A stretch of 64,000 nucleotides of DNA from Ziziphus jujuba (lineage: Eukaryota > Streptophyta > Magnoliopsida > Rosales > Rhamnaceae), in assembly GCF_031755915.1 (NCBI RefSeq), contig NC_083379.1, forward strand, positions 82,001-146,000. Direction: 5' to 3'. A program made the translations under genes and the position numbers. Shown here one piece after another: positions 1 to 11,770 of this stretch. The notes below the pieces were generated by a model. The model saw nothing but the letters and a program-made list of their open reading frames with translations. It was not told where the DNA came from and did not search any database. Position 1 is the first letter of the stretch, and every line of letters begins with the position of its first letter.

Positions 1-1171
1 AGACACTAAATGCACATTTAAGGGATTCATCTTCAACTTGTGTATTCTCATTCGCTCGAATGCCTTTTTCAAATCAGCCACATGATCTTTCATGGCATCC
101 AACTTCACAATGATGTAGACTGTCAAAAGATGCCTAATCACATCATGGAAGATTGCATTCATAGCTCTTTATATGTAGCTCCTACATTCTTAAGATCAAA
201 TGGCATGACAACCCATTCAAATGTTCCTAAAGGTAGTCTTTGACATAACTTCTTCTACAATGAAAATCTGATTATATCCAGAATGTCCATCTATGAAAGC
301 AAGAATTACATGCTTAGCTGTTCCATCCATAAGTAAATCGACCAAGGGCATAGGATACTCTTTCTTGGGTGTAGCCATATTCAAATTTTGAAAATTAATA
401 CACACTATAAGATTTTCATTCTTCTTCACCACTAGGACTACATTAGATAACTACTCTACCTATTGAGCTGTCCTCAAAAAGCCAGCCTTAATCAACCTTT
501 CGATCTCTTCTTTCATCTTGAGTGCGACCTCTAGTGATATATTCCTTGGTGGCTGTTTATGCGGCCGAAACCCTTCTTTAATTAGCAAATAGTGTTCTAC
601 CAATTTTCTATCCAGGCCAAGCATCTCATGGTAGTCCCATGCAAAACAATCTTTGAACTCCTCCAAAGTTGAATAATTTCATCCCATAAATCAACTACCA
701 ATAAGTCACTTATGAATGTTGGTCTAGGATCTTTATCTGTTCCCAAGTTTGCATCTATTAACGAATCATGAACCTTAACCTTGGATTCATCCATCTTCAC
801 TGGTGTCAAATGAATCTCGTTGAAGATTGACTTATCATCAACCTCAAAATCATCCTCCATAATATATTCGGCTAAGTCAACGGCCGAATTATTTTCCAAC
901 TTCTTTTCTACCATGTACGGCATTGCCATTAACTTCTTGATGGTGGTTTGAACTGTCACCATCTTTTCTTCTTTTTTTTGGTGTATATTCACAGAGAACC
1001 ATTCATTCATAACCATTTATGCTGAACTCTGATATTCAGTCTACTGTTAGTCAAGCCAACTCATCCTCAACCTCTTTTGCCATTTTGTCCAGCCCTTTGA
1101 TATCCTTCCAAGCCATAACCCATGCAGGATGGCCTTGTTTGTCACTACCAAAAAATTGGATGAGGCTGACT
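1..1171 (-). mobile_element. Tat/Ogre-like Ty3/gypsy pol fragment (linker and RT), decayed
   Basis: Read on the minus strand, this encodes the protease-RT linker and the first half of a Ty3/gypsy reverse transcriptase. About 666-460 reads EEFKDCFAWDYHEM and then EEIERLIKAGFLRTA. About 432-217 reads the RT core with FIDGHSGYNQIF, which carries the first catalytic Asp. The wording is typical of the Tat/Ogre branch. Stops interrupt the frame near 460 and the linker (1016-597) is in another frame. Where the YIDD box should be (about 115) the frame reads YI directly followed by IVK, so the two catalytic Asp appear to be gone. The matching protease part is at 7471-7920, on the other side of element B, so this was one element split by B. 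Non-functional relic; it continues beyond the left window edge. Confidence 0.8.
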
Positions 1172-2307
1172 TGATGTGATTCCGCCCGAGCCCGCTCCAC
1201 CGATAACCCGCTATGGTGCTGACTTGACATGGATGAAGACTAGGCCAATCACAAGAGGTCAAATTAAGAGATTTAAGGACAACCTGGGAGTATTTATACA
1301 GGGGGTAATCAATCTCAACAGAGCTTGTCCATACTTAAAGATACAAAGTCTATTCTAAGCATCCAAGTGGTGGAAGCCGATACGGACTCGGGTGACGATT
1401 TTGGTACATTTTTGGAGTCCGGGAAGCATGAAATGGTTCCAATGCTTTATGGGTTCAATACATATGCCTAAGAGGTCATGGAATCAAGTTAAATCAGCCT
1501 CAAATGCAATCAAAAAGGGCTTGTACGGACAGCATCAACAATTTGGCCGAATTTGCTGTATTGCTTGCTGGCTTTACTGTATTTTACTGTATTAGCCTTT
1601 TCTTATTTTCCCAAGCATGGGCAACCTGTGGGAATTCATATTCAGCTTATTTGGCATCCTAAAAAGCATCTATAAGCTGATTTGAAGCTCAAAGAGGTCA
1701 AAGATTGATCAAAGTCAACTTGATCAAAAGGCTAGCATTTTTAGTTTCCTAATTTGTTTTTTACTTTTTGTTTTAGGAAACTACCATTACTTTTTGTCTT
1801 TTATTTATTTATTTTCTGGACAAATAACTTTAGGAAGGTTTTTATTTTATTCTTTCCATTGTAAATTAATTAATTCCTAATTTAATATAAAGGAATTAAT
1901 TAATCAAACTTAGATTAGGAAAGGAAGTATAGTTTCGGCCAACTAGGTTTCTTTATGTGTGTGGCCGGTTTTACCTAGGGTTTTTAGGGTTTATTTTGTC
2001 TCTTTCAAAGCCTATTTAAAGGCTTATTTTTCAATAAGAATGAACTTTGATTTGATTGAGAAAATACTTGTGAGATTAATTATCTCTTTGTTCTTTGAGA
2101 ACACCTAAAACACCATTAGAGAATTGGTTGTTTTAGCTTGACTTATCAATAGGTTTTCCATCCCCTATTGTGGCGTCTACATTATACCAAGGTTTCTAAC
2201 CACAGGTTGGTTAGGGGTTGAGGTCAATTCCATTAGAACTTGAACTTAATTAAGATCCAGGCTAATATAATACGGGTTTAGGAGCAGGTCATCCTAGGTT
2301 CGTATCA
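1172..2307 (+). repeat. 5' LTR of element B
   Basis: Begins TGATGTGATTCC and ends GGTTCGTATCA, so it has TG...CA ends with a short terminal inverted repeat (TGATRYG/CGTATCA). It contains a TATTTAAAGG box near 2016, a conserved AT palindrome built on AATTAATTAATTCC near 1866, and the coding sequence of the Pol tail in its first 300 bp. It is 1136 bp, the same length as its partner at 6335. Confidence 0.93.
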
Positions 2308-2309
2308 TT

Positions 2310-2321
2310 TGGTATCAGAGC
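2310..2321 (+). other. Primer-binding site of element B (initiator tRNA-Met)
   Basis: TGGTATCAGAGC, complementary to the 3' end of plant initiator tRNA-Met, two bases after the 5' LTR. The next 1.1 kb to the gag start is an untranslated leader rich in poly-A runs, with an (AT)n tract near 2787-2802. Confidence 0.9.
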
Positions 2322-3445
2322 TAAATTTTGTTCAGGTTTGATCTATCTTTATTTGCTTTATTTGTTTTTGTGTTATTCTGCAATTTTAGCATTAGGTTAA
2401 GGTTGCTTCTATCATCATACACGTTCTGCATTGTAAAAAAAAAACAAAAAAATTCATTCCTAGTTTAATCGTTTTTTTGTTTCCTAGTTTGTTGGTTGTC
2501 CGTCATCATTGTTCTTGTTAATTTTGGCTTTTGTTGATTTTTCTTTGCTGTTTTAGTATTAAATATTTGCATTCATATATTCAAAAAAAAAAAGAAAAAA
2601 AAAAGAAAAGAGTTTGCGGCAACAATTAAAAAAAAAAAAAAACTGCATATTTATGTTTATTTAGAGGTCACGGGTTTGGTGTTTGTCTTGGAGTTGGAAT
2701 TGCAATTTTGGTAAATACTCTTGCTACTGCAGTTGTTTATATTCAGTGAGTAAAAAAAAAAAAAAAAAGCTGAACATTAAAAAAATATATATATATATAT
2801 ATCGGTTTGTTGAGAATTGGTGTTGAGGTTTGTTGCTGAGTAATTCTTGCAACTGCTGCTGTGTTGATTATTTATTCAATATTTGGAGTTTTTGGAGAGT
2901 TATTTTTGCTGCTGGATATTTGAGTTTGAGTGTTAAATTATTTGGATTAAAATTAGTTAAAGGAATTGATACAAAACTTGAATTACAAAGAACAACAACC
3001 AACAACTTTTCTATATTTTTGTTCTCTTTGATTCTTGTTCATATTTGAATTTCTTTTTCTATAATTTTATTCTTGAACTCATAATCTATTACCATCTGGT
3101 CCAGTTTTTTAAAATTCCAAAGTTTTCTCATTAATTTGCTTTATTTTGTCTAGAAAAACCGAAAATAGGTATTTTCATTCCGTTCGGTATTTGTTTATTT
3201 TTGCTTACTGTTTTGTTGATAAGTTTAATTAAAACATACTAGTGACCTAATTGCTGTTTTGTGGGTGTTTTAATTAGAACTTTGAGATAACTCATTGAGT
3301 GGAAAAAGGCAAGAGTGTGTAAGCTTAAAAGAGGGTAAAAGCCAAAACAAGTGTGCAAACACGAGTGTCGAGTCCTCATTTGAGTGAAACACGTAAGGGA
3401 GTGAAATTGTAAGGTCCTATTTTATTTTTATTGCATTATACTAAC

Positions 3446-4621
3446 ATGACAGAATCAAGAATGAGGAGAGGAGATCCACCTTTGAGGATCAATGAGGAAG
3501 AGTCCGTAGCATTCCATGGCGATGCCCGAGCTACCGGGAGTGGAGACCAAATGGACATGAGAGCTGTTTTGGAGTCAATACAGCGGGTTAGTGCTCAAGT
3601 TGAGCATGTGAATCAAAGAGTGGGAAGGCTAGAAGCCTCACAAGGAATGCCGAATACAAGAAATAGGCAAGAATTCCATGGAGGGTGAGGTCGAAGACGA
3701 GGAGGTAGCGAGAGACCGAGAGAGGAATTTGATGAGGAGCCATTCGGTGGAGACTTTGAAGAAGGTATGGACGAAACTTTTGCTGTTCAAGATAGAGCTG
3801 GCCGTGGAAGATATGGGAGGGAAGATACAGATGATGATTTGGGAAATATCAAGATCAACATCCCACCATTCATGGGAAAAAGTGATCCTGAGGCGTATTT
3901 GGAGTGGGAAGAAAAGATGGAGATGATATTCGACTGCCATAATTATTCGGAGGGTAAGAAGGTGAAGTTGGCAGCAATGGAGTTTGGAAATTATGCTCTC
4001 CAATGGTGGACCAATGAGCAAAATACCCGAAGGAGAGTTGGTGATGACTTAATTACAACATGGCGACAAATGAAAGGAGCCATGAGAAAGCGGTTTGTGC
4101 CATCCCATTACCATAGATTGCTACATCGAAGGCTTCAATCTTTGTCTCAAGGAAGCAAGTCCGTGGAGGATTATTACAAAGAGATGGAGATGTTAATGAT
4201 GAGGCTGAATATGAATGAGGATAGGGAGGTAACAATGGCGAGATTTCTTGGTGGTTTGAACCGTGACATTGCCAATTAACTTGAATTACAACAATACTTG
4301 GAATTGGAGCAGATGTTGCATGTAGCAATTAAGCTTGAGAACCAATTCAAGAGGAGGGGAGTTAGTACACTGTTAGGAGGAGTTTCTAGAAATGGAAGGA
4401 CAAGTTCAAGTGGCTGGGAAAACAATTCCACCTATGAAAGCAAGCTGAAGCCGAAACTTGGTGAAGAAGCTACCAACCGGCCGAGGAAAGAATTTAAAAT
4501 CGAATCTGTCCAAGCCATTAAAGGTGAGGTAAAATCTGAACCTAAACCTCAAAAAGTCAAGAGAAATTATTTGTTTCAAGTGCCAAAGAAGAGGACATAT
4601 ATCCAGCCAATGCCCAAATAG
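3446..4621 (+). pseudogene. gag of element B, broken
   Basis: Start ATG at 3446 reads [16 protein letters not shown], matching the gag start of C (31770). It contains the Retrotrans_gag core with [20 protein letters not shown] and [11 protein letters not shown]. It is broken by TGA at codon 81 (3686-3688, CGA in C), TAA at codon 278 (4277-4279, CAA in C), and a one-base gain near 4560 that pushes the end out of frame. The zinc knuckle (CFKC...GHISSQC, about 4578-4617) stays open in the frame of the downstream protease ORF. No full Gag can be made from this copy. Confidence 0.88.
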
Positions 4622-4628
4622 AAGGATA

Positions 4629-6521
4629 ATGGTAATTAGGGGTAATGGAGAGGTGGAATCCGAAAGTGAGACTAGTGAGGCTGAAATTGAACAAGAAGAT
4701 GAAGGACTTGATGAAGAGGCCGAACCATTAAACACATCAAATGTTGAGCTAAATTTAGTCTTGAGGAGGGTACTTGCTGTCTACAAGGATGAAGAACAAA
4801 TTCAGCATGAGAACATCTTCCACACTCGTTGTGAAATACAAGGTAAAATTTGTAGCATGATTATATATAGTGGGAGTTGTACTAATGTAACAAGTAACCT
4901 TGTAGTTGATAAATTGGGCTTAAAAACAATAAAAAATCCTAAACCATATAGATTACAATGGCTTAATGATAGTGGTGAGATGAAAGTAAACAAACAAGCC
5001 AAAGTAAAATTTAATATAGGTAGATATGAGGATGTAGTTTTATGTGATATTGTACCCATGATTGCTGGACATATACTATTAGGTAGGCCATGGCAATTTG
5101 ATAAAGATGCTACTCATTTTGGTCGAGAAAATAGTATTGTTTTCAGGTTTAAAGGGAAGAAGGTCAAGTTGGAACCATTATCTCCTAAAGAGGTTTACAA
5201 AGACCAATTACAAATGCAACAAAGGAGACAAGCCAAAAAGCTCAAGGAAAAAGCAAGTATGGCACCAACGGCTTCACCATCCTTTCAAGAAGGTAAGAAT
5301 GAGGTTGCTGATCAAGATAAGGTTTTTAAGACTCATATTGAGTGGAAAGATCAAGGAAAAACCGAAAGAGAGGGGAAAGAAAGTGGCAAACCCGAGAGCT
5401 TGGAGAAGGAAGGGAAATCCAAAGGTTTGCGCCAATCCAAGGGGAAAAGAGAAAAAGAAAGAAAAGAAACGTTAAGTAGCAACTTTTATTTGAGTTTAGG
5501 AGATATTAATAAGGTTATTGAGTGTAAGAAACCTTTGCTGGTCATGATTTATAAAGAAAATTATTTTAATGATCAAACTAACATTGAAGAACTTGAATTG
5601 CCAAGTTCAATGATTTCTCTTTTGAAAGAATTTAGAGATGTCTTCCCAAATGAAATTCCAAGTGGACTACCATCCAATCAAGAGGGAAAAGGTGAGCTTG
5701 CTGTCCAAGGTAAGTCTTCTAATACTCAGGTTGTGTGGAAAAATTTTAATAAAACCAAGAGTGAAAAATTTGGTGCAAAAGCCGATAGTGGGGAAGGTGA
5801 GATGGCCGTGAGTGAGAAAGGAAAAGGAAGACAAGAAAGGAAAAATATAAATTTTTATCTTAGATTTGGTGATGTTAATAAAGTAATTATGAATAAGAAA
5901 TCATTGCTGACCATGAATTTTAAAGATACTTATTTAAAGATGTCTTTATTGCATAGAACTTTATTTGCATTGTTGAGAGGTTTACTTAGTGGTAATTTGA
6001 AAATTTGGGCAATTTTGTTTGCTAGCTTTAAAAAGTGTAATTTTTACCATAATGAGCATGTATTTCTAGATTTTTTTGTAATAGTGTTTGACCCAGGAGA
6101 ATTGGTTTGGCTGCACTTACGAAAGGAAAGGTTTTCTAAACAAAGAAAGTCAAAGCTCATGCCGCCTATGGATGGACTATTTCAAGTTTTGGTGCCGAAT
6201 AACAAGAATGCCTACAAGCTTGATTTACCGGGTGAGTATAACATGAGTGCTGCATTTAATGTTGCTTATTTAACTCCTTTTGCTGCAGGTGATGATCTTG
6301 ATTTGAGGACAAATCCTTTTCAAGAGGAGGGGAATGATGTGATTCCGCCCGAGCCCGCTCCACCGATAACTCGTTGTTGTGCTGACTTGACATGGATGAA
6401 GACTAGGCCAATCACAAGAGGTCAAATTAAGAGATTTAAAGACAACCTGGGAGTATTTATACAGGGGGTAATCAATCTCAACAGAGCTTGTCCATACTTA
6501 AAGATACAAAGTCTATTCTAA
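4629..6521 (+). pseudogene. Protease-like ORF joined to duplicated linker, scrambled pol block and LTR-encoded tail
   Basis: An open frame of 630 codons; upstream it stays open through the zinc knuckle. Residues about 60-190 are the aspartic protease region, but the active site reads IIYSGS (residue 80) instead of IIDSGS, so the catalytic Asp is gone. After SGLPS (about residue 350) the frame re-enters a second, diverged copy of the protease-RT linker (INFYLRFGDVNKVI). Next come a piece like the integrase region after the catalytic Glu (HRTLFALLRGLLSGNLKIW, 5950-6008), then a piece like RT just after YFDD (LFASFKKC...VFLDFF, about 6018-6085), then the integrase C-terminus ([17 protein letters not shown]). 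The frame ends inside the 3' LTR. Element D shares the same order. No polymerase or integrase activity is possible. Confidence 0.85.
6321..6334 (+). other. Polypurine tract of element B
   Basis: CAAGAGGAGGGGAA lies immediately before the TGATG start of the 3' LTR. The same tract precedes the 3' LTR of C and, on the minus strand, of D. Confidence 0.88.
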
Positions 6522-7470
6522 GCATCCAAGTGGTGGAAGCCGATACGGACTCGGGTGACGATTTTGGTACATTTTTGGAGTCCGGGAAGCATGAAATGGT
6601 TCCAATGCTTTATGGGTTCAATACATATGCCTAAGAGGTCATGGAATCAAGTTAAAGCAGCCTCAAATGCAATCAAAAAGGGCTTGTACGGACAGCATCA
6701 ACAATTTGGCCGAATTTGCTGTATTGCTTGCTGGCTTTACTGTATTTTACTGTATTAGCCTTTTCTTATTTTCCCAAGCATGGGCAACCTGTGGGAATTC
6801 ATATTCAGCTTATTTGGCATCCTAAAAAGCATCTATAAGCTGATTTGAAGCTCAAAGAGGTCAAATATTGATCAAAGTCAACTTGATCAAAAGGCTAGCA
6901 TTTTTAGTTTCCTAATTTGTTTTTTACTTTTTATTTTAGGAAACTACCATTACTTTTTGTCTTTTATTTATTTATTTTCTGGACAAATAACTTTAGGAAG
7001 GTTTTTATTTTATTCTTTCCATTGTAAATTAATTAATTCCTAATTTAATATAAAGGAATTAATTAATCAAACTTAGATTAGGAAAGGAAGTATAGTTTCG
7101 GCCAACTAGGTTTCTTTATGTGTGTGGCCGGTTTTACCTAGGGTTTTTAGGGTTTATTTTGTCTATTTCAAAGCCTATTTAAAGGCTTATTTTTCAATGA
7201 GAATGAACTTTGATTTGATTGAGAAAATACTTGTGAGATTAATTATCTCTTTGTTCTTTGAGAACACCTAAAACACCATTAGAGAATTGGTTGTTTTAGC
7301 CTGACTTATCAATAGGTTTTCCATCCCCTATTGTGGCGTCTACATTATACCAAGGTTTCTAACTACAGGTTGGTTAGGGGTTGAGGTTAATTCCATTAGA
7401 ACTTGAACTTAATTAAGATCCAGGCTAATATAATACGGGTTTAGGAGCAGGTCGTCCTAGGTTCGTATCA
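6335..7470 (+). repeat. 3' LTR of element B
   Basis: 1136 bp, TG...CA, about 14 substitutions from the 5' LTR; four of these cluster near position 30 of the LTR. It is followed by the second TGACT target duplication. A one-base frame difference ends the Pol frame at 6521, but the +1 frame continues the conserved tail to YGFNTYA. Confidence 0.93.
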
Positions 7471-7920
7471 TGACTTCATCACCATAATACCAAGCTTCGA
7501 CCGCATTGACACTAATTAAGAAAGATTGACTATCGGCGTAGACCCCCTTAACCTCCTCGCCATTCTAGAACCACAGAGCCTGATGTAAGGATGATGGCAC
7601 ACACAAACTTGCATGGATCCAATCACGACCAAGTAGAGCATTGTAGCTGGATTTGGATTCCATCGTGAAAAATGCAGTCATAATAGACTTGCCCCTATAG
7701 TAATCTATATTGGAAGAACACCTTTGTCTTTATGACCCTTCTTTGGAAGTTGATAATTATCAACTCAGCTAGAATAAGGTAATGTTCACTTTTGGACAAC
7801 TTGGCCAATATGGAAGTGGACAAAATGTTCACTGCGGCTTCATTATCCACCAAAACACTAAATGTTGCCGTAAAAACTAGCTTTCCCTGTGGTGTTGTCT
7901 GACACTTTTCCCCTTGCAAA
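7471..7920 (-). mobile_element. Tat/Ogre-like Ty3/gypsy protease fragment
   Basis: Minus-strand translation of 7920-7695 reads FTATFSVLVDNEAAVNIL, where a Tat-type protease has a VDTGAAVSILP-like site; here the catalytic Asp is followed by NEA. Further down (about 7690-7510) are decayed remains of the region after the protease, with stops. It is the other half of the relic at 1-1171, separated by insertion of element B at TGACT. Confidence 0.65.
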
Positions 7921-7980
7921 ATCTGTACTAGCTATGAGAGTAGTTTAAAAGGGCAAGTACCTGCCAAAATTTGAGGTTCT

Positions 7981-8135
7981 CGTTAATGGGTTGGGCTATC
8001 TAAGGGCGATGCTACATGGATAATAGGTGGAGGCTAGCATATCATTTTCCTGAGTTCCTTAAGGACAAGGAAACTCTAAGTGAGGGGAATGATTGGGGCC
8101 TTTGCATGTCACATGCAGCATGATCGTGGGTAGGA
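7981..8135 (+). mobile_element. 3' end of a chromovirus-type Ty3/gypsy pol (fragment)
   Basis: The plus strand from about 8008 can be read with one frameshift as the end of a chromodomain followed by a polyprotein end: DATW..., then FPEFLKDKETLSEGND, then a stop. The phrase resembles the end of Tekay/Reina-type integrases (DATWE...FPEF.LEDK...GGND). It includes GAGGGGAATGATTGG, which could be a polypurine tract followed by an LTR start. No complete LTR can be delimited. Confidence 0.4.
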
Positions 8136-9055
8136 GTGTGGTGATGACCTATCATGTGCAATTATCATATATTCTCTATATTATTTGCTTTCCTTGTTGT
8201 TTATATTAGTGGCCCACATTTTTTGTAACTGTAGTTAGCTATTATTTTCTAAAAATGCTGAAGTAATGGTCTGTATATGTCTTTCCAATTATTATAGTGG
8301 ATTTTAGGCTTCAATGAAGTATATTTCCCCTCTCTGAGATTTGTCCTCTCTTCCTTTCTTATTTGTTTCTTACTTTCTTTGGGCTTGCATCACAAGCACA
8401 AATTTTTCAAAATATTTATGAATTACACATTTCTAAGACATACTTTTTCAACCATACTTTTCTAAATTGTGAAAATTAGTTTTACATAGATAGAAAAAAA
8501 AAATCATTTTTTAGGGAATTTTAAATTCCCACCAAATTTTAAGAGTTGTCAATTGTGTCTTGATGTATATTTGTATTAATGAAATTCGATATTCACATCT
8601 CAATCTTTCTCCATATTAAGGTATTCCATCGATCCGTGTGAATGGTAAACATGGTACTATTTAATTGAACCATTGAATTATATTACTTTGTTTCTCATAG
8701 ATACTTGCATATTTTAAAAAAGTGAATGTGAAATGTGAAACTTTCTTTGGTCATTAATGCTAGAAAACTTCATTAAATAGCTCCACGTTTGTTAAATAAC
8801 CTATAACCACTCAAAACTAATTAGTTAATTAGTTTACCTACTATACGTCATCATCTTCCAACATTAGTTTAATAAAGGTTACTAATTAGCAGATAATTTA
8901 TCTACAACTATACATTTATATAGAAATGTAATAAGCATTTGCAAGGCAACATATAAATCCGTCTAGGTTATTTACTAACCAAGTGTACACTAATGCAAAA
9001 TAAGAACAATAATATCAAAGGGAGATATTATTCCTATTATGCCCCTTCAAGATAT
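8136..9055. other. No gene recognised; AT-rich, possibly old LTR sequence
   Basis: AT-rich sequence without a credible reading frame. The first 250 bp may be LTR of the fragment to the left, since it includes a TATATTATTTGC box and pyrimidine runs near 8330-8370. Beyond that I see nothing assignable. Confidence 0.4.
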
Positions 9056-11770
9056 TACTCCATTGGAGATACCAATCTTGGATTGAAGAAGAAGAAATTG
9101 AGGTCAAGACAAAGGCATGATTAACTCATCAACAAGTTGACTAGGATAAGAAACATGAGCAAAATGATAACACTACTTTGAATTTTAACGTGAAAAATGA
9201 AATTCAATGACAATATGCTGCATTTTAGAAAGGAAGACATAATTAGCACGAAGATAGGTGGCCCTAACAGTAGTACAATATATCCTCAATGGAGGTTAGC
9301 TCACCTAATAGGTTGAACCCAAAAAATCTTGGCTGTGGTACATGCCATGGTGTGATACTCAGCCTTAATGGATGACCAAGCAATAGACTATTGCTTTTTG
9401 AAACTCCAGAAGATTGGATTGCACCCAAGGAACTGCACATAGGCACCTATAGAACTCTAATCAACCTTGTTGGCCACAAGAATGCAAGAAGAGCAAGTGA
9501 TCAATGTTGGCTTGTGCTTAAATTAAGACAACTTATTCATAGAAAGACAATATCCGATCTAGTGAATGAGAGATATTGAAATCTGCCTACTATTTGTAGA
9601 TACTTAATGTCATCCTAAAGATTGGTTCCAAAAGAGAGACATGAGTCATAGCTAGATAAGAAAGGCATGTGAACAACTTTTAAAGCCAATATGGTTGTAC
9701 GAGTGGGCAGATTATTACTATATTTTTGTTGGGAGAGAAAAATACCAAAGGCAATGTTGTTGACTTCCACATTAAGAAAATAGCTTAAGGGATAGGGTAT
9801 TTTAGGGGAAAACCAATGATGCGAATCCGTCCGAACCCGTACAACCGACAACCTGCTGGGATGCCGATCCGTTACGGATGAAGGTGGGATCGATCACTAG
9901 AGCCCTAGCCAAGAAGTTCAAGGACAATCTTGCTGTATTTATACAAGGAATAAGTCATAGCCAAGAGGGGTTGGCCATATCTAAAGAACCAAGGCCTGTT
10001 TTACTCATACAAGCAATAGAAGCCAAAATGGGCCCGGGTGACGGTTTTGGTACATTTGTGGAGTCCGGGAAGCATGAAATGGTTCCAATGCTTTATGGGT
10101 TCAATACATATGCCTAAGAGGTCATGGAATCAAGTTAAAGCAGCCTCAAATGCAATCAAAAAGGGCTTGTACGGACAGCATCAACTTTGATTTGATTAAG
10201 AAAATACTTGTGAGATTAATTATCTCTTTGTTCTTTGAGAACACCTAAAACACCATTAAAGAATTGGTTGTTTTAGCTTGACTTATCAATAGGTTTTCCA
10301 TCCCCTATTGTGGCGTCTACATTATACCAAGGTTTCTAACCATAGGTTGGTTAGGGGTTGAGGTCCATTCCATTAGAACTTGAACTTAATTAAAGATCCG
10401 GGCTAATATAATACGGGTTTAGGAGCAGGTCGTCCAAGGTTCGTATCAACCAATCCCCAAGATTTTATAAACATATCAATGAGAGAGGAAGAATTAATCT
10501 TGATGATAATATAAACAATATAAATAAGTATTAGAATAACAAACTTCCCAAGGGATTACATGGAAGAAAAAAAAAAAAAAAAGAAGAGAAAAGCTACTAT
10601 AATATTTATTTTTAAATCTAGTAGATAGAAGATAAAAGTACAGTTCATGATATCATGCTTATGGAGCTTGTTTATGACCATAAACGGCTTTGCGTAGCTT
10701 GCAAACATGAGAAGGATAATCCATATCTATAATTCCATGCGGTTGATGAATAAAAACATCTCCATGGAGATGAGCTTAGAGAAAGGCATTCTTGACATCT
10801 AATTGACATACTGGCCAACTTGAGGTTACTAGAAGACTAAAAACTATACATATTGGTAGGTTTGACAACGGGGAATGAAGGTATCATTGCAATGTAGTAT
10901 TGGACATTGATGAAATCCTTTTACAACAAATAGGGGCTTATACTTATTTTTTTTAAAAAAAATTTATTCAAAAACCCCACTTACACCTAACCAAATTCTA
11001 AGACTAAGAAGGCAGAACTAGTTGTCATGTACCATTCTAAATAAAAGCAGTGTATTCATAGTTCATAGTTCCTTTTTAGGAAAAATCTTTCGTAGCCTGA
11101 GACACTAAGGTTGGCTCACATGGGATTGAATCTAGAATTTTGACAATAAAATAGAATTTGGGGTTAAGTTTATGAATATTGTTTTTGGATTGAGTAACAA
11201 TGGTGGAGGTCGATGAGCATAGAGAAGTAGGTGGAAGTTAATATCAGATATATGTTCGGTGAGAATTGTTATGCAAGCACGGACTAGAAGAAGGAATTGT
11301 TGGCGAGGAAGACTTGTGATTGTGTGAATCGAAGGCCAGGCCATGTATGCTTGAAGTATTTGACGTGTACAAAATAGTGAGAGAGGAGAACTCAAAGATT
11401 ACACGAGAAGGCGTGTGTAACATGGAAGAAAGAATAGGTATGGAGTTAGGAAACGAATTAAAGAAAGAGTGAGGGTCAATTGGATTAGCAAACTAGTGCA
11501 AGTGTGAGGGTCAATTCGATTAGGACACTAGTGCAAGTTAGGAACTACAAGAGAATGTGGTGGACTAGATAGTAATGTGCTATAAGGAAACTTGCACTCA
11601 ATAAACTTGACATGGCTAGAGATATAAACTTTGGTAAATACTAGATCAAAACATAAGGATTCACACTCTATAAAGTTGAATATCATAAGAATATACAAGG
11701 CATAGATCGTAGCTCAAGTTCTTCATTGACACGGGGCTTAAGATAGTGATAACAAAGATGCCCTAATAGT
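9056..11770 (-). mobile_element. Decayed Ty1/copia pol fragment, split by solo LTR F
   Basis: Minus-strand translation in several broken frames gives copia pol in the right order. The integrase end reads LRSMPCIFLGYS (about 11730-11660). The integrase-RT linker and RT start read NLVRCKWGF (about 11000). RT reads HVCKLRKAVYGHKQAP (about 10720-10670). The RT end is YFLNVEV and the start of the RH-side module is VGRFQYLSFTRSDI (about 9800-9560). RNase H has WSFKKQ and IKAEYHTMACTTAKI (about 9440-9320), then ATYL and HIVIEFHF. There are many stops and frameshifts. No LTRs are recognised for it. Solo LTR F interrupts it at 9817-10448. Confidence 0.75.
9817..10448 (+). repeat. Solo LTR F (gypsy family of B/C/D), internally deleted and mosaic
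   Basis: Starts TGATGCGAATCC and ends TTCGTATCA, with perfect TSD ACCAA (9812-9816 and 10449-10453). It is 632 bp, against about 1.14 kb for other family LTRs. The missing 0.5 kb runs from just after GACAGCATCAAC to just before TTTGATTTGATT, and an AAC triplet is shared at both break points. The first 200 bp resemble the C-type LTR (AAGTCATAGCCAAGAGGGG), and the next part resembles the B/E type (TTTGGTACATTTGTGGAGTC). It arose by LTR-LTR recombination, leaving one LTR. Confidence 0.88.

Larger units (their letters stand above)
1172..7470 (+). mobile_element. Element B: non-autonomous Ty3/gypsy LTR retrotransposon with scrambled pol
   Basis: Two 1136-bp LTRs (1172-2307 and 6335-7470) flank a 4.0-kb interior and are bordered by a perfect 5-bp TSD, TGACT (1167-1171 and 7471-7475). 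A tRNA-iMet PBS follows the 5' LTR and a purine tract precedes the 3' LTR. I count about 14 mismatches between the LTRs, roughly 1.2 percent, so insertion is fairly recent. The interior is about 2 kb shorter than that of relative C. RT, RNase H and integrase are replaced by a short joined block of pol pieces in the wrong order. Gag is broken by two stops and a frameshift, and the protease Asp is replaced. It inserted into a Tat-like element on the opposite strand. Confidence 0.93.

Noticed and set aside
1176..1358. Small open frames in LTRs (also 1392, 6555, 9878, 20582, 22472, 29510, 36786) as separate genes
   Set aside because: They are the LTR-encoded Pol tail or its shifted frames, repeated in every family copy.
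4629..6521. 630-codon frame as a possible novel host gene
   Set aside because: It lies between LTRs of element B, contains protease and pol pieces alignable to C, and ends inside the LTR.
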